Of a DNA stretch of 64,000 nt, positions 51,997 through 63,027 are shown piece by piece. The notes beneath the pieces were generated by a model. That model was not told where the DNA came from. It did not search any database and worked only from the letters and a program-made list of their open reading frames with translations. This DNA is from Haloprofundus halophilus (GTDB lineage Archaea > Halobacteriota > Halobacteria > Halobacteriales > Haloferacaceae), in contig NZ_QQRR01000001.1 in assembly GCF_003439925.1 (NCBI RefSeq), forward strand, positions 1,302,001 to 1,366,000, written 5' to 3'. Position 1 is the first letter of the stretch; the number at the start of each line of letters is the position of its first letter. Made by a program: the position numbers and the translations under genes.

Positions 51997-52464
51997 TCAC
52001 CCGCCGCGAATCACCAGTATCTTCGTGTTCGCCCGTCGGTCGACGAACTCGCTTCCCGCAGGTGGTTTCACCTCGACGACGAGCGTCCCGTCCTCCTGGT
52101 TCGGTCCGAGCGACGGGTCGACAGTCACCGTCGCTTCACCGTTCGCGCCGGTCGTCGCCGTCTGGACCGCTTCGAGACCGGCGCTGCCGCTCTTGACGAC
52201 GAGCGTCGCGTCGGCGACCGGGTCGCCGTCCGCACCGACGGCCGTCAGCGTCAGCGTCTGTTCCCCGGGGCCGACGACGTCCGGCGAGGGCCGAACGTCG
52301 ACCTCGACGACGGCGAGCCCCTGAATCCCGCTTATCATGTTCATCATCACGCTGAGGCTGGCCACCCCGACGACCAGTGCGATGACGAGGCGGATGGGAA
52401 GCCCCTCGATAGCGCGTTCGTCCTGTCGGAATCTGTCGAACTGTCCTCGGAGTGCGTCGAGCAT
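51997..52464 (-). CDS. membrane-anchored Ig-like/carboxypeptidase-regulatory-like protein
   Basis: The 155-aa protein has a short cytoplasmic start (MLDALRGQFDRFRQDERAIE), one membrane segment (LPIRLVIALVVGVASLSVMM), and an extracellular beta-sandwich domain with DVVGPGEQTLTLTAVGADGD and ATTGANGEATVTVDPS. It resembles haloarchaeal proteins of DUF7382 type with an added big-1-like fold. The role at the cell surface is not known. It is convergent with pcm2 and divergent from the HerA-like gene. Confidence 0.75.
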   Translation of the reverse strand: MLDALRGQFDRFRQDERAIEGLPIRLVIALVVGVASLSVMMNMISGIQGLAVVEVDVRPSPDVVGPGEQTLTLTAVGADGDPVADATLVVKSGSAGLEAVQTATTGANGEATVTVDPSLGPNQEDGTLVVEVKPPAGSEFVDRRANTKILVIRGG

Positions 52465-52540
52465 ACGCCGGTCTGGCTCCCTTCCCTGGTTTAAACTCTC
52501 GTGCGAGCGTTGAAGCGACAGAACGAGGCTCACGGTTCGT

Positions 52541-53677
52541 ATGCACGTTCTCGGACGAACGGCGGGAGAGTTCGAATCTCGGAACCCACAGACCGGCGCG
52601 ACGCGACCGACCGGGCGTCTCGGAACGTACCGCGCCCGCGACGGGAGCGACGCGGCACCCGTCGGAATCGACTTCGACGAACCGCACGCGGCGTTCGTCG
52701 TCGGGAAGCGAGGGAGCGGGAAGTCGTACACGCTCGGGGTACTCGCCGAAGCCGCCGCCCGAGCGGACGGCGTGGCACCCGTCGTCGTCGACCCGATGGG
52801 CGTCTTCTCGGGGCTCGCGGCCGCTTCGTCACCGACCGACGTCGCCGCCACCGTCGTCGAAACCCCGGCTGTCGCGGCGGACTCGTTGCCACCGGCGTCG
52901 TGGCCTGGGCTCGTCGGCCTCGATTCGGAGAGTCCCGCGGGGACGATCGTCTGGCAGGCGGCGACCGAAGAGAACTCGCTGTCGGCGATGCGAACGTACG
53001 TCGCCGATGCAGACGCCGGGGAGACGGCCCGACGCGCAGCGAGAAACCACCTCCGACTCGCCGACTCGTGGGGCGTGTTCGACCCGGCGGGCCTCGCAGT
53101 CGACGAACTCCTCGGTGGCGAGGCGACCGTGTTGGACCTCTCAGAAACCCCGGACGCGCCGGCGAACGCGGTCTGCGCGGCGGTCGCAGGGGGGCTGTAC
53201 GAGCGGTGTGCGTCCGCCGTCTCGTCCCCGCTGGAGGAACCGACACGCCTGCCGTGGCTGTTCGTCGACGAAGCGCACGCGTTCTTCGACGGGGTCGCCG
53301 CCGACGCGTTACGGACGGTGCTCACTCGCGGGCGCGCGCCGGGGATGAGTCTCGTCGCCGCGACACAGCGCCCGAGTGCGCTGCCCGACGTCGCCGTTTC
53401 GCAGGCGGACCTCCTCGTCGCCCACCGACTGACGATGCAGGCCGACGTAGACGCGCTGACGGCGGCACAGCCGACGTACCTCGCCGGGACGATACGCGAG
53501 CGGCTGCCGACGCGGACCGGCGACGCGCTCGTCGTCGACGACACCACCGAGTCGGCGCACGCGGTCCGGATACGGGAGCGAGACACCCCGCACGGTGGGG
53601 GCAACCCGCGGGCGAGTCGAGTCGCCGACGGCGCGGACGGACGCGGCGACCGACGCGAGAGCGGAGAGTCGACCTAA
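52541..53677 (+). CDS. HerA/FtsK-like ATPase
   Basis: The 378-aa ATPase has the N-terminal HerA-type strand HVLGRTAGEF and Walker A VGKRGSGKSYTLG (about residues 53-65). Walker B is LFVDEAHAFF, and a sensor-like ATQRPSALP follows, with the C-terminal HRLTMQADVDALTAAQP. The motifs fit archaeal HerA-like DNA translocases, though the gene is shorter than true HerA and has no NurA partner here. It may move DNA or act in transport of surface structures. The start at 52541 follows the divergent membrane protein gene. Confidence 0.82.
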   Translation: MHVLGRTAGEFESRNPQTGATRPTGRLGTYRARDGSDAAPVGIDFDEPHAAFVVGKRGSGKSYTLGVLAEAAARADGVAPVVVDPMGVFSGLAAASSPTDVAATVVETPAVAADSLPPASWPGLVGLDSESPAGTIVWQAATEENSLSAMRTYVADADAGETARRAARNHLRLADSWGVFDPAGLAVDELLGGEATVLDLSETPDAPANAVCAAVAGGLYERCASAVSSPLEEPTRLPWLFVDEAHAFFDGVAADALRTVLTRGRAPGMSLVAATQRPSALPDVAVSQADLLVAHRLTMQADVDALTAAQPTYLAGTIRERLPTRTGDALVVDDTTESAHAVRIRERDTPHGGGNPRASRVADGADGRGDRRESGEST

Positions 53678-53800
53678 CACTCTCTCTTCCAGAGTCGAGG
53701 ACGCACCCGACCCGGTATCGGGGAGTGCTCGTCTCCGCCGAGGTGAGGTGACTCGGCGCGTATCGACAGGTACAGGCGACCGGAGGCCGAACGCCGAAAC

Positions 53801-53947
53801 ATGGCTGACGACCCGGCGGGCCGGTCGGTTCTCTCGCGTCTCGTCGCCGGAGCGACGGGAAAACCCTTTCTCGCGGTGATGGTCGCGTTGCTGCTCGCAC
53901 TGTCGCTGTTCTTCTTGGCCGGTGGACTGCTCTACGTGTTCGGCTGA
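53801..53947 (+). CDS. small single-helix membrane protein (48 aa)
   Basis: This short gene encodes MADDPAGRSVLSRLVAGATG followed by one long hydrophobic helix (KPFLAVMVALLLALSLFFLA) and a short end. It has an ATG start, a clean frame and typical haloarchaeal composition. Such short membrane proteins are widely seen in haloarchaea but without known role. It is 123 bp after the HerA-like gene. Confidence 0.65.
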   Translation: MADDPAGRSVLSRLVAGATGKPFLAVMVALLLALSLFFLAGGLLYVFG

Positions 53948-53998
53948 GTCGCTGCCGACCGCGCGGCGATTTCGCTCGCGGGTCGAACTTCAGAGAAG

Positions 53999-54070
53999 CG
54001 CCCGAGGCGGGATTTGAACCACGGTCGTTTCGTTCGCCGTGCTCGCTTCACTCTCTGATTCAAATCCCTT
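53999..54070 (-). repeat. 3'-echo hairpin after tRNA-Asp
   Basis: The first 22 bases (53999-54020) are identical to the end of tRNA-Asp (54148-54169). On the minus strand the unit begins with gatttgaatcagaga, and its other arm ends in ggttcaaatcccgcctcggg. The loop has agtgaagcgagcacgg and gcgaacgaaac. Confidence 0.72.
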
Positions 54071-54147
54071 CTATGGTCGTACTGCCGCTCACGGTGCGGC
54101 GGGCACACGATAGGCGGCGCTCGTCGGAGTTGCTCGCGGAAAAAGTA

Positions 54148-54220
54148 CGCCCGAGGCGGGATTTGAACCCGCGTCACGACCGTGACAGGGTCGTATGATG
54201 GGCCACTACACCACCCGGGC
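54148..54220 (-). tRNA. tRNA-Asp (GTC), copy 1
   Basis: A 73-nt tRNA with acceptor stem gcccggg (with ctcgggc), anticodon stem acgac/gtcgt around cctgtcacg with anticodon GTC, and T-arm with ggttcaaatcc. There is no intron and CCA is not encoded. It differs from copy 2 at one position, in the D-arm. Confidence 0.93.
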
Positions 54221-54312
54221 CTGACGCATCAAGACGTACTGGTCGAAGTTATTAATGGGTGTCGATATGCGGCGCAGACACAACACCATCGTCAAGAGGT
54301 ATAGACGACCGG

Positions 54313-54732
54313 TCAGTCGAACTGCTCGGTGACAAGATAGTCGCTGGCCCAGTTGATCCGTGACTTCGGCGCTTTCGGATGGGGGTCTTCGACTCGAAGT
54401 CGCATCTCGCCGGCACCAGTGTCCGAGATAGGAATCCAGTACACACGCTTCGTCTCCGGCGAATAGACGGCATACGCGTCGATTTCGTCGGGCGTATACT
54501 CTGCGTCGACCCGACTGCCTTCGACTACGGTGGAACTGTAGAGATTGAACCGGATAGCACCATTGACCCAGTTTCCGGTTTTGCATTGGACACGATGCAG
54601 TGCCTCCGAGTCGTCGACAATCAAGTCGTAGCGGTCGCTGTCTCTAAACGGTACTGATACCGAGCAACCGAGAGCCATCAGTGCCCCGAGTATAGTAGCC
54701 TCCGTTTCATCACCACGGCGAGATGTGTTCAC
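54313..54732 (-). CDS. PD-(D/E)XK endonuclease (group I intron-associated type)
   Basis: The 139-aa protein starts MNTSRRGDETEATILGALMA and has the nuclease core SDRYDLIVDDSEALHRVQCK, with D and Q-x-K as the likely catalytic residues and an N-terminal E in the helix. This matches the small PD-(D/E)XK family that I recall as group I intron-associated endonucleases, found alone in haloarchaea. It is placed between two nearly identical tRNA-Asp genes on the same strand. This suggests a homing-type or selfish role, which is inference. The base composition is a little lower in GC than the neighbours. Confidence 0.78.
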   Translation of the reverse strand: MNTSRRGDETEATILGALMALGCSVSVPFRDSDRYDLIVDDSEALHRVQCKTGNWVNGAIRFNLYSSTVVEGSRVDAEYTPDEIDAYAVYSPETKRVYWIPISDTGAGEMRLRVEDPHPKAPKSRINWASDYLVTEQFD

Positions 54733-54789
54733 ATCTCGGTGTCTCTGCCCAATCGAATGTGAATCTCCGGAGATCGAGGGGACGTTGCA

Positions 54790-54860
54790 TTTGGGTCGGA
54801 ATCTGAAGCGTCCGAGGCGGGCTTTTATATCCGCCCGACTTCACTCACTGCGCTCGTTCA
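54790..54860 (-). repeat. degenerate 3'-echo after tRNA-Asp copy 2
   Basis: On the minus strand gaacgagcgcagtgagtgaa is followed by gggcggatataaaagcccgcc and ctcggacgc. The end resembles the tRNA-Asp 3' end with several changes. It lies about 85 bp from copy 2 and just upstream of the endonuclease gene. Confidence 0.5.
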
Positions 54861-54943
54861 AAAATCCCTCCGTGAGTATGCACCCGGAGTCACTTCGCTC
54901 GGCGACTAGACGACTCGCTCACGACGTAACCGCGGTAGAAAGA

Positions 54944-55016
54944 CGCCCGAGGCGGGATTTGAACCCGCGTCACGACCGTGACAGGGTCGTATGATAGGCC
55001 ACTACACCACCCGGGC
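54944..55016 (-). tRNA. tRNA-Asp (GTC), copy 2
   Basis: Same structure as copy 1, with one base different in the D-arm region. Both copies appear able to fold fully. Confidence 0.93.
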
Positions 55017-55204
55017 TTGCTGCATTCATCCGTTTCGCCGTGTCGTAAATAACGCTTACCATCCTGACGCGCCGTGCGGCGGGATACCGCGACCCGCGTG
55101 GCCGGAAAGCATATAATCGGTTACGTTCAGTTGCAGTGTAATGCAGGTTCCCGCTGTGGGTTCGACCACGGCTGGTTAGCGGTGCGCCGCGCGCTTGACA
55201 AGTG

Positions 55205-55210
55205 TTATAT
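55205..55210 (+). promoter_or_regulatory. TATA box of the RNA polymerase operon
   Basis: The sequence ttatat lies about 61-66 bp upstream of the rpoH start codon. It would give a leader of about 40 nt. The leader has no clear hairpin. Confidence 0.5.
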
Positions 55211-55270
55211 GGGTGGGTCGTTAATGCCGCTGTAGTATCTCGTGAGAGCTTCTTCCCACAAGCCCCACCC

Positions 55271-55498
55271 ATGGTAGACGTAAGCCAACACAAACTTGTC
55301 CCGGAGCACACGCTCGTCGACGAGGAGGACGTCGACGCCGTGCTTCAGGAGTACAACGTCGAACGGACGAATCTGCCGAAGATCAAACGAAAAGACCCGG
55401 CGTTGCCGGACGAGGCCGAACCCGGTGACGTCGTCAGAATCGTACGCGACTCGCGAACGACGGACCAAGCAGTCGTTTATCGGCTGGTGATCGAATGA
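55271..55498 (+). CDS. rpoH: RNA polymerase subunit H
   Basis: The 75-aa protein is the archaeal homologue of the C-terminal domain of eukaryotic Rpb5. It has the conserved start [18 protein letters not shown], followed by [11 protein letters not shown], and [13 protein letters not shown] and VVYRLVIE at the end. It binds the A subunits near the DNA entry side. It is the first gene of the RNA polymerase operon and overlaps rpoB2 by four bases (ATGA). Confidence 0.96.
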   Translation: MVDVSQHKLVPEHTLVDEEDVDAVLQEYNVERTNLPKIKRKDPALPDEAEPGDVVRIVRDSRTTDQAVVYRLVIE

Positions 55499-57060
55499 AT
55501 CGACAAGACCGACGCACCATCTCCCGACAGTACTTCTCGGACGAACGCCTCGCAGAGCACCACTTCCGCTCGTTCAACGCCTTCCTCGAACGCGGCATGC
55601 AGGAGGTCGTCGACGAGAAGGAGACCATCGACACCGACATCGGCGACAAGGAGGGCGAGGAACCCGTCTACGTCGAACTCGGCGACGTTCGGGTCGTCAC
55701 CCCGCGCGTCCGCGAGGCCGACGGCAGCGAGGAACTGCTGTACCCGCAGGAAGCGCGCCTCCGCAACATCACTTACTCCGCGCCCGTGTTCATGGAGATG
55801 TCCATCGTGCGCGGCGGCGAGGAGGAAGAGGAGGTCGTCGTCGACTCGACGGAGACGAAAGTCGGCCGCATGCCCATCATGGTCGGCTCCGAGCGCTGCA
55901 ACATCTCCGACTTCGACCACGACGAGCTCGTCGAAATCGGCGAGGACCCCGTCGACCCCGGCGGCTACTTCATCGTCAACGGCTCCGAGCGCGTGCTGAT
56001 GACGAGCGAGGACCTCGCGCCGAACAAGATTCTCGCCGAGTACGACACGAAGTACGGCGACGAGATTCAGGTCGCCAAGACGTTCAGCCAGCGCCGCGGC
56101 TACCGCGCGCTCGTGCTCTGCGAGCGCGGCCGCGACGGCCTGCTCGAAGTGTCGTTCCCCTCGGTCTCCGGCTCCGTGAACTTCGTGACGCTCGTTCGCG
56201 CGCTGGGACTCGAATCCGACGAGGAGATCGTCCACCGCGTCTCCGACGACCCGGAGATCGTGAAGTTCATGCTGGAGAACCTGGAGGAGGCCGACGTCCA
56301 GACGACCGAGGAGGCCATCGAGACCCTCGGCAAACGCGTCGCCAGCGGTCAGGGCAAGAACTACCAGCTGAAGCGCGCCAACTACGTCATCGACCGGTAC
56401 CTCCTGCCGCATCTCCACGAGGAGGGCGTCGAGGAGGAAGAGGTCCGCATCAACAAGGCGTTCTACCTCTGCCGGATGGCCGAGGCGTGTTTCGAGCTCG
56501 CGCTCCAGCGCCGCGAGGCCGACGACAAGGACCACTACGCCAACAAGCGCCTCAAGGTGAGCGGCGACCTGATGAGGGACCTGTTCCGGACGGCGCTCAA
56601 CAAGCTCGCGCGCGACGTGAAGTACCAGCTCGAACGTGCGAACATGCGGAACCGGAATCTGACGGTCAACACGGTCGTCCGCTCCGACGTGCTGACCGAG
56701 CGCCTCGAACACCCCATCGCCACGGGGAACTGGGTCGGCGGCCGCTCCGGCGTCTCGCAGTTGGTCGACCGGACCGACTACATGGGTGTGCTGTCTCACC
56801 TGCGCCGCCTCCGCTCGCCGCTGTCGCGTTCGCAGCCGCACTTCGAGGCGCGCGACCTGCACGCGACCCAGTGGGGTCGCATCTGTCCCTCCGAGACCCC
56901 TGAGGGACCGAACTGCGGACTGGTGAAGAACTTCGCGCAGGCGATGGAGCTCTCGCAGAACGTCGAGGACGAACAGGCACTGAAACGAGAACTGGCGTCG
57001 ATGGGTGTCGAGGGGATGCCCGGACTGGAAGGCGTCGAACCGACGACGGCGGACGACTAA
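55495..57060 (+). CDS. rpoB2: RNA polymerase subunit B'' (N-terminal part of beta)
   Basis: The 521-aa subunit holds the first half of the archaeal beta homologue. It has [19 protein letters not shown] at the start, [25 protein letters not shown] and the conserved end part [17 protein letters not shown]. The beta gene is split in haloarchaea and other euryarchaea, so B'' is followed by B'. It forms part of the active-site cleft and binds DNA. The start overlaps rpoH, and B' starts three bases after its stop codon. Confidence 0.97.
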   Translation: MNRQDRRTISRQYFSDERLAEHHFRSFNAFLERGMQEVVDEKETIDTDIGDKEGEEPVYVELGDVRVVTPRVREADGSEELLYPQEARLRNITYSAPVFMEMSIVRGGEEEEEVVVDSTETKVGRMPIMVGSERCNISDFDHDELVEIGEDPVDPGGYFIVNGSERVLMTSEDLAPNKILAEYDTKYGDEIQVAKTFSQRRGYRALVLCERGRDGLLEVSFPSVSGSVNFVTLVRALGLESDEEIVHRVSDDPEIVKFMLENLEEADVQTTEEAIETLGKRVASGQGKNYQLKRANYVIDRYLLPHLHEEGVEEEEVRINKAFYLCRMAEACFELALQRREADDKDHYANKRLKVSGDLMRDLFRTALNKLARDVKYQLERANMRNRNLTVNTVVRSDVLTERLEHPIATGNWVGGRSGVSQLVDRTDYMGVLSHLRRLRSPLSRSQPHFEARDLHATQWGRICPSETPEGPNCGLVKNFAQAMELSQNVEDEQALKRELASMGVEGMPGLEGVEPTTADD

Positions 57061-57063
57061 ACC

Positions 57064-58890
57064 ATGGCTCAGGCACGAGAGGCGAAAGTATACGTCAACG
57101 GGAGCCTGGTCGGGACCCACCCGGACCCGAACCAGCTCGCGGAACAGATTCGGGAAGCACGACGACGCGGCGACGTCAGCGAGATGGTCAACGTCTCGGT
57201 GAAAGGTCGGACCCGCGAAGTCATCATCAACGCGGACGCGGGCCGTGCCCGCCGTCCGCTCATCGTCGTCGAGGACGGCGAACCGCTGCTCGGCGACGAG
57301 GAGATCGAGGCCGTCGAGAGCGGGGAACTGGAGTTCCAGGACCTCGTCGACCGCGGCTACATCGAGTTCATCGACGCCGAGGAGGAAGAGGACATCTTCG
57401 TCGGCGTCGACGAGGACGAACTCACCGAGGACCACACGCACCTCGAGATCGACCCACAGCTCATCTTCGGCATCGGTGCCGGGATGATTCCGTATCCGGA
57501 ACACAACGCCTCGCCCCGCATCACGATGGGCGCGGGGATGATGAAGCAGTCGCTCGGCATCCCGTCGGCGAACTACCGCATCCGCCCGGACACGCGTCAG
57601 CACCTGATGCACTACCCGCAGCTGGCGATGGTGAAGACGCAGACGACCGAGCAGATCAACTTCGACGAGCGCCCCGCGGCGCAGAACTTCGTCGTCGCCG
57701 TGATGAGCTACGAGGGGTTCAACATCGAGGACGCGCTCGTCATGAACAAGGGGTCGGTCGACCGCGCGCTCGCGCGCTCGCACTTCTTCCGCACCTACGA
57801 GGGAGAGGAACGCCGCTACCCCGGCGGTCAGGAGGACCGCTTCGAGATTCCGTCGCAGGACGTGCGCGGTGCGCGCGGGGAAGACGCGTACACGCACCTC
57901 GACGAGGACGGCCTCGTCAATCCCGAGACGGTGGTCGACGAGAACTCCGTGCTGCTCGGCAAGACGTCGCCGCCGCGGTTCCTCGAAGAGCCCGACGACA
58001 TGGGCGGGCTCAGCCCGCAGAAGCGACGCGAGACGAGCGTCACGATGCGCTCGGGCGAAGACGGCGTCGTCGACACGGTGACGCTGATGGAGGGCGAGGA
58101 CGGCTCGAAGCTCTCGAAGGTCTCCGTCCGCGACGAGCGGATTCCGGAACTCGGCGACAAGTTCGCCTCCCGACACGGACAGAAAGGCGTCGTGGGTCAC
58201 CTCGCGCCCCAGCAGGACATGCCGTTCACGGCCGACGGCCTCGTCCCCGACCTGGTTCTCAACCCGCACGCGCTCCCGTCGCGGATGACGGTCGGCCACG
58301 TGCTGGAGATGCTCGGCGGCAAAGTCGGCGCGCTCGAAGGCCGACGCGTCGACGGGACGGCGTTCCAGGGCGAGAGCGAAGACGAACTCCGCGGCGCGCT
58401 CGAAGACCACGGCTTCATGTCCTCCGGTAAGGAGGTCATGTACTCGGGCGTCACCGGCGAGAAGATCGAGGCCCAGATCTTCGTCGGGGTCATCTTCTAC
58501 CACAAGCTGTACCACATGGTGAGCAACAAACTGCACGCCCGCTCGCGCGGGCCGGTGCAGGTGCTCACCCGCCAACCCACCGAGGGTCGCGCCCGCGAGG
58601 GTGGGCTGCGCGTGGGTGAGATGGAGCGCGAAGTGCTCATCGGCCATGGCGCGGCGATGGCGCTGAAGGAACGGCTGCTGGACTCTTCGGACCGCGAGGA
58701 GGTGTACATCTCGGCGGACACCGGGATGGTCGCGGTCGAGGACCGCGAACAGCGTCGCATCTACGACCCCGTCACCGGCGACGAGGACAACATCCACCGC
58801 GTCGAGGTGAGTTACGCGTTCAAACTCCTGCTCGACGAGATGAAGGCGCTCGGCATTCGACCGAAACTCGAACTGGAGGACGCAGTTTAA
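57064..58890 (+). CDS. rpoB1: RNA polymerase subunit B' (C-terminal part of beta)
   Basis: The 608-aa subunit has the conserved [35 protein letters not shown] and [20 protein letters not shown]. The end has [20 protein letters not shown] and [18 protein letters not shown]. These contain catalytic-centre and nucleotide-binding residues. It completes the beta homologue with B''. It is followed directly by rpoA1, with start on the base after the stop codon. Confidence 0.97.
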   Translation: MAQAREAKVYVNGSLVGTHPDPNQLAEQIREARRRGDVSEMVNVSVKGRTREVIINADAGRARRPLIVVEDGEPLLGDEEIEAVESGELEFQDLVDRGYIEFIDAEEEEDIFVGVDEDELTEDHTHLEIDPQLIFGIGAGMIPYPEHNASPRITMGAGMMKQSLGIPSANYRIRPDTRQHLMHYPQLAMVKTQTTEQINFDERPAAQNFVVAVMSYEGFNIEDALVMNKGSVDRALARSHFFRTYEGEERRYPGGQEDRFEIPSQDVRGARGEDAYTHLDEDGLVNPETVVDENSVLLGKTSPPRFLEEPDDMGGLSPQKRRETSVTMRSGEDGVVDTVTLMEGEDGSKLSKVSVRDERIPELGDKFASRHGQKGVVGHLAPQQDMPFTADGLVPDLVLNPHALPSRMTVGHVLEMLGGKVGALEGRRVDGTAFQGESEDELRGALEDHGFMSSGKEVMYSGVTGEKIEAQIFVGVIFYHKLYHMVSNKLHARSRGPVQVLTRQPTEGRAREGGLRVGEMEREVLIGHGAAMALKERLLDSSDREEVYISADTGMVAVEDREQRRIYDPVTGDEDNIHRVEVSYAFKLLLDEMKALGIRPKLELEDAV

Positions 58891-61821
58891 ATGTCAATGC
58901 AAACACCGAAAGAGATCGGCGGCATCCGCTTCGGGCTGATGGACCCGGAGACGTACCGAGACATGTCCGCGACGAAGGTCATCACGGCGGACACTTACGA
59001 CGACGACGGCTACCCCATCGACATGGGGCTGATGGACCCGCGACTGGGCGTCATCGACCCCGGACTGGAGTGTCGAACCTGCGGTCAGCACTCCGGGTCG
59101 TGTAACGGCCACTTCGGCCACATCGAACTGGCCGCGCCCGTCATCCACGTCGGTTTCACGAAGCTCATCCGCCGGCTGCTGCGCTCGACGTGTCGACAGT
59201 GCGGTCGTCTCGCGCTGACCGACGAGGAGCAGGCGGAGTTCCGCGCTCGCATGCAGCGCGCTGAGGAACTCAGCGAGGACTGGAGCGACGTGATGAAGGC
59301 CGCGGTCCGGCAGGCGCGGAAGGCCAAGCGCTGCCCGCACTGCAACGAACCGCAGCACGACATCAAACACGAGAAGCCGACGACGTACTACGAGGTCCAG
59401 GACGTGCTCTCGGGCGAGTACTCCGAACTCATCGCCGAGGCGATGCAGCCCGACGAGGAGGAAGACCGAGAGGGGATGGCTCCGCAGGAGCTCGCGGAGA
59501 AGACCGACATCGACCTCCAGCGGGTCAACCAGATTCTCTCCGGGGAGTTCCGCCCCCGCAAGGAGGACCGGAAAGCCATCGAGAAGGCGCTCTCCATCGA
59601 CCTCACCGTCGAGGACATGAACAAGCTGATGCCCTCGGACATCCGCGACTGGTTCGAGGACATCCCGAACGACGACATGGAGACGCTCGGCATCGACTCC
59701 GAGCGCGCGCGCCCAGAGTGGATGATTCTGACCGTGCTGCCGGTGCCGCCGGTGACGGCGCGTCCGTCCATCACGCTCGACAACGGCCAGCGCTCCGAGG
59801 ACGACCTGACCCACAAGCTGGTCGACATCATCCGCATCAACCAGCGGTTCATGGAGAACCGCGAGGCCGGTGCTCCGCAGCTCATCATCGAGGACCTCTG
59901 GGAACTGCTGCAGTACCACGTCACCACGTTCATCGACAACGAGATCTCGGGCACGCCGCCGGCGCGACACCGCTCCGGTCGCCCGCTGAAGACGCTCAGT
60001 CAGCGCCTGAAGGGCAAGGAGGGTCGCTTCCGCGGCTCGCTCTCCGGCAAGCGCGTCAACTTCTCGGCGCGTACCGTCATCTCACCGGACCCGACGCTCT
60101 CGCTCAACGAGGTCGGCGTCCCCGACCGCGTCGCGTCGGAGATGACGCAGACGATGAACGTCACCGAGCGGAACATCGAGGAGGCCCGGCAGTACGTCCG
60201 CAACGGCCCCGAGAACCATCCGGGCGCGAACTACGTCAAGCGCCCCGACGGTCGCCGTCTGAAGGTGACCGAGAAGAACTGCGAGGAACTCGCAGAGAAA
60301 GTCGAACTCGGCTGGGAAGTGAACCGGCACCTCATCGACGGCGACATCGTCATCTTCAACCGCCAGCCGTCGCTGCACCGGATGTCCATCATGGCCCACG
60401 AGGTGGTCGTGATGCCGTACAAGACGTTCCGGCTCAACACCGTCGTCTGTCCGCCGTACAACGCCGACTTCGACGGCGACGAGATGAACATGCACGCGCT
60501 GCAGAACGAGGAGGCCCGCGCGGAGGCGCGCGTCCTCATGCGCGTGCAGGAACAGATTCTCAGCCCGCGCTTCGGCGAGAACATCATCGGCGCGATTCAG
60601 GACCACATCTCCGGCACCTACCTGCTGACCCACGAGAATCCGAAGTTCACGGAGACGCAGGCGCTCGACCTGCTGCGCGCGACCCGCGTGGACGAGCTGC
60701 CCGAGCCGGACGGCGAGGAGAACGGCGAGTCCTACTGGACGGGCCACTCCATCTTCTCGGAGCTGCTGCCCGACGACCTCTCTCTGGAGTTCAGCAGTTC
60801 GACCGGCGACGACGTCGTCATCGAGGACGGTCAGCTCGTCGGCGGCACCATCGACGAGGACGCCGTCGGCGCGTTCGGCGGCGAGATCGTCGACACCATC
60901 ACCAAAGTGTACTCGGAGACGCGCGCTCGCGTGTTCGTCAACGAGATCTCCGCGCTGGCGATGCGCGCCATCATGCACTTCGGGTTCTCCATCGGTATCG
61001 ACGACGAGTCGATTCCGGAGGAGGCCGGCGAGCAGGTCGACGAGGCCATCGAGAACGCCTACGAGCGCATCGACGAACTCATCGCCACGTACGACGCGGG
61101 CGAACTCGAGTCGCTGCCGGGTCGCACCGTCGACGAGACGCTGGAGATGAAGATCATGCAGACGCTCGGCAAAGCGCGTGACTCCGCCGGTGAGATCGCC
61201 GACGACCACTTCGGCGACGACAACCCCGCGGTCATCATGGCGCGTTCGGGCGCGCGTGGGTCGATGCTGAACCTCACGCAGATGGCCGGCTGTGTCGGAC
61301 AGCAGGCGGTTCGCGGCGAGCGCATCAACCGCGGTTACGAGGACCGCACGCTCAGCCACTACAAGCCGAACGACCTCTCCGCGGAGGCGCACGGCTTCGT
61401 GGAGAACTCCTACCGCGGCGGTCTCACGCCGCGCGAGTTCTTCTTCCACGCGATGGGCGGCCGCGAGGGCCTCGTCGACACGGCGGTCCGGACCTCCAAG
61501 TCCGGATATCTGCAGCGTCGGCTCATCAACGCGCTCTCCGAACTGGAGACGCAGTACGACGGCACGGTGCGCGACACCTCGGACACCATCGTCCAGTTCG
61601 AGTTCGGCGAGGACGGCACCTCGCCGGTGAAGGTGTCCTCCTCGAAGGACAACGACATCGACGTCGAGAGCATCGCCGACCGCGTGATGGACGCGGAGTT
61701 CGACGACGAGGCGACCCGTCAGCAGTTCCTCGGCCGCGAGGAGCCGCCGACGAACCTCTCGGAGCACGCCGAGCCGCGTCTCGGCGAGGCGCGCACCCAG
61801 GAGGTAGAATCAGATGACTGA
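58891..61821 (+). CDS. rpoA1: RNA polymerase subunit A' (N-terminal part of beta')
   Basis: The 976-aa subunit contains a zinc-binding N-terminus ([20 protein letters not shown] and [16 protein letters not shown]) and the catalytic loop [13 protein letters not shown], whose three D residues bind the active-site magnesium. Several insertions rich in acidic residues ([20 protein letters not shown]) are seen relative to other archaea. The bridge-helix-containing region is in the C-terminal part. The next gene, rpoA2, overlaps by eight bases. Confidence 0.97.
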   Translation: MSMQTPKEIGGIRFGLMDPETYRDMSATKVITADTYDDDGYPIDMGLMDPRLGVIDPGLECRTCGQHSGSCNGHFGHIELAAPVIHVGFTKLIRRLLRSTCRQCGRLALTDEEQAEFRARMQRAEELSEDWSDVMKAAVRQARKAKRCPHCNEPQHDIKHEKPTTYYEVQDVLSGEYSELIAEAMQPDEEEDREGMAPQELAEKTDIDLQRVNQILSGEFRPRKEDRKAIEKALSIDLTVEDMNKLMPSDIRDWFEDIPNDDMETLGIDSERARPEWMILTVLPVPPVTARPSITLDNGQRSEDDLTHKLVDIIRINQRFMENREAGAPQLIIEDLWELLQYHVTTFIDNEISGTPPARHRSGRPLKTLSQRLKGKEGRFRGSLSGKRVNFSARTVISPDPTLSLNEVGVPDRVASEMTQTMNVTERNIEEARQYVRNGPENHPGANYVKRPDGRRLKVTEKNCEELAEKVELGWEVNRHLIDGDIVIFNRQPSLHRMSIMAHEVVVMPYKTFRLNTVVCPPYNADFDGDEMNMHALQNEEARAEARVLMRVQEQILSPRFGENIIGAIQDHISGTYLLTHENPKFTETQALDLLRATRVDELPEPDGEENGESYWTGHSIFSELLPDDLSLEFSSSTGDDVVIEDGQLVGGTIDEDAVGAFGGEIVDTITKVYSETRARVFVNEISALAMRAIMHFGFSIGIDDESIPEEAGEQVDEAIENAYERIDELIATYDAGELESLPGRTVDETLEMKIMQTLGKARDSAGEIADDHFGDDNPAVIMARSGARGSMLNLTQMAGCVGQQAVRGERINRGYEDRTLSHYKPNDLSAEAHGFVENSYRGGLTPREFFFHAMGGREGLVDTAVRTSKSGYLQRRLINALSELETQYDGTVRDTSDTIVQFEFGEDGTSPVKVSSSKDNDIDVESIADRVMDAEFDDEATRQQFLGREEPPTNLSEHAEPRLGEARTQEVESDD

Positions 61822-63022
61822 GATCACAGACGACATCGAGGCCGTCGTCGAGGACACCGAGCTCCCGCGACGACTCAAAGACCGGGTGTACCGCACTATC
61901 GAGAGCCGAGACGACGTGAGCGTCGAGAAAGCCGACGATATCGCCCGCGCCGTCGAGGTCCGGTATCTCGACACCCGCGTCGACCCGCTCGACCCCGTCG
62001 GCACCGTCTCCGCGCAGTCCATCGGGGAGCCGGGGACGCAGATGACGATGAACACGTTCCACTACGCGGGCGTCGCCGAGATCGACGTGACGCAGGGGCT
62101 GCCGCGGCTCATCGAGCTCGTGGACGCGCGGAAGACGCCGGACACGCCGATGATGACGGTCCACCTCGAAGACGAGTACGCCGAGGACCGCGAGAAGGCC
62201 CACGAGGTCGTCTGGAGCATCGAGGCGTCGAAGATCTTGGCGCTCGGCGACGTGTCGACGAACGTCGCCGACATGCTCGTGCAGGTCGACCTCAACGACG
62301 AGACGCTGATGGAGCGGTGGCCCCGCGCCTCGAACGTCGACGAGGTCGCCGACGAGATCGCCGACACCATCGAGGACGCCCTCGGCGTGACGACTCGACT
62401 GTCGGGGACGGTCATCGAGTTCGGCCCCGACCAGCCGAGTTACCGGAAGCTGCTGCAGTTGGTCGAAGAGCTCCGCGACGTCGTGTTCAAAGGCATCGAG
62501 GAGGTCACCCGCGTCGTCATCCGCAAGGAGAAGACCGACGACGGCGAGGAGTTCGTCCTCTACACCGAGGGGTCGGCGTTCGGCGACGTGCTCGCCATCG
62601 AGGGCGTCGACGCGTCGCGGACGACGTGTAACAACATCCACGAGATCCACCGCAACCTCGGCGTCGAGGCCGCGCGCGAGGCCATCATCAACGAGACGAT
62701 GGAGACGCTCGAAGAGCAGGGTCTCGACGACGTGAACGTCCGACACCTGATGCTCGTCGCGGACATCATGACGAATCGCGGGACCATCGAGTCCATCGGC
62801 CGTCACGGTATCTCCGGGTCGAAGGAGTCGGTACTCGCCCGCGCGGCGTTCGAGGTGACGGTGAACCACCTGCTCGACGCCGCCATCCACGGCGAAGAGG
62901 ACGACCTCAACGGCGTCATCGAGAACGTCATCGTCGGCAAGCCGGTCGCCATCGGCACCGGCGACGTCGACCTCCGGATGGGCTCGTTCAGCGCGAACAC
63001 CGAACAGCCCTCGGACGACTAG
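61814..63022 (+). CDS. rpoA2: RNA polymerase subunit A'' (C-terminal part of beta')
   Basis: The 402-aa subunit has [20 protein letters not shown] and [20 protein letters not shown], which form the trigger-loop region and nearby. The C-terminal part has [20 protein letters not shown]. It completes the beta' homologue with A'. Its start lies eight bases inside rpoA1, a sign of tight translational coupling. It is followed five bases later by the nusA-like gene. Confidence 0.97.
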   Translation: MTEITDDIEAVVEDTELPRRLKDRVYRTIESRDDVSVEKADDIARAVEVRYLDTRVDPLDPVGTVSAQSIGEPGTQMTMNTFHYAGVAEIDVTQGLPRLIELVDARKTPDTPMMTVHLEDEYAEDREKAHEVVWSIEASKILALGDVSTNVADMLVQVDLNDETLMERWPRASNVDEVADEIADTIEDALGVTTRLSGTVIEFGPDQPSYRKLLQLVEELRDVVFKGIEEVTRVVIRKEKTDDGEEFVLYTEGSAFGDVLAIEGVDASRTTCNNIHEIHRNLGVEAAREAIINETMETLEEQGLDDVNVRHLMLVADIMTNRGTIESIGRHGISGSKESVLARAAFEVTVNHLLDAAIHGEEDDLNGVIENVIVGKPVAIGTGDVDLRMGSFSANTEQPSDD

Positions 63023-63027
63023 CCACC

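Noticed and set aside
53999-54020. Possible third tRNA-Asp gene
   Set aside because: Only the 3' end is present. The rest cannot fold as a tRNA, so it is treated as an echo unit.
55477-58797. Very long minus-strand reading frame opposite rpoB2 and rpoB1
   Set aside because: It is a shadow of high-GC codon use. Its translation is of low complexity, rich in V, R, D and H, and the plus strand holds clear polymerase genes.
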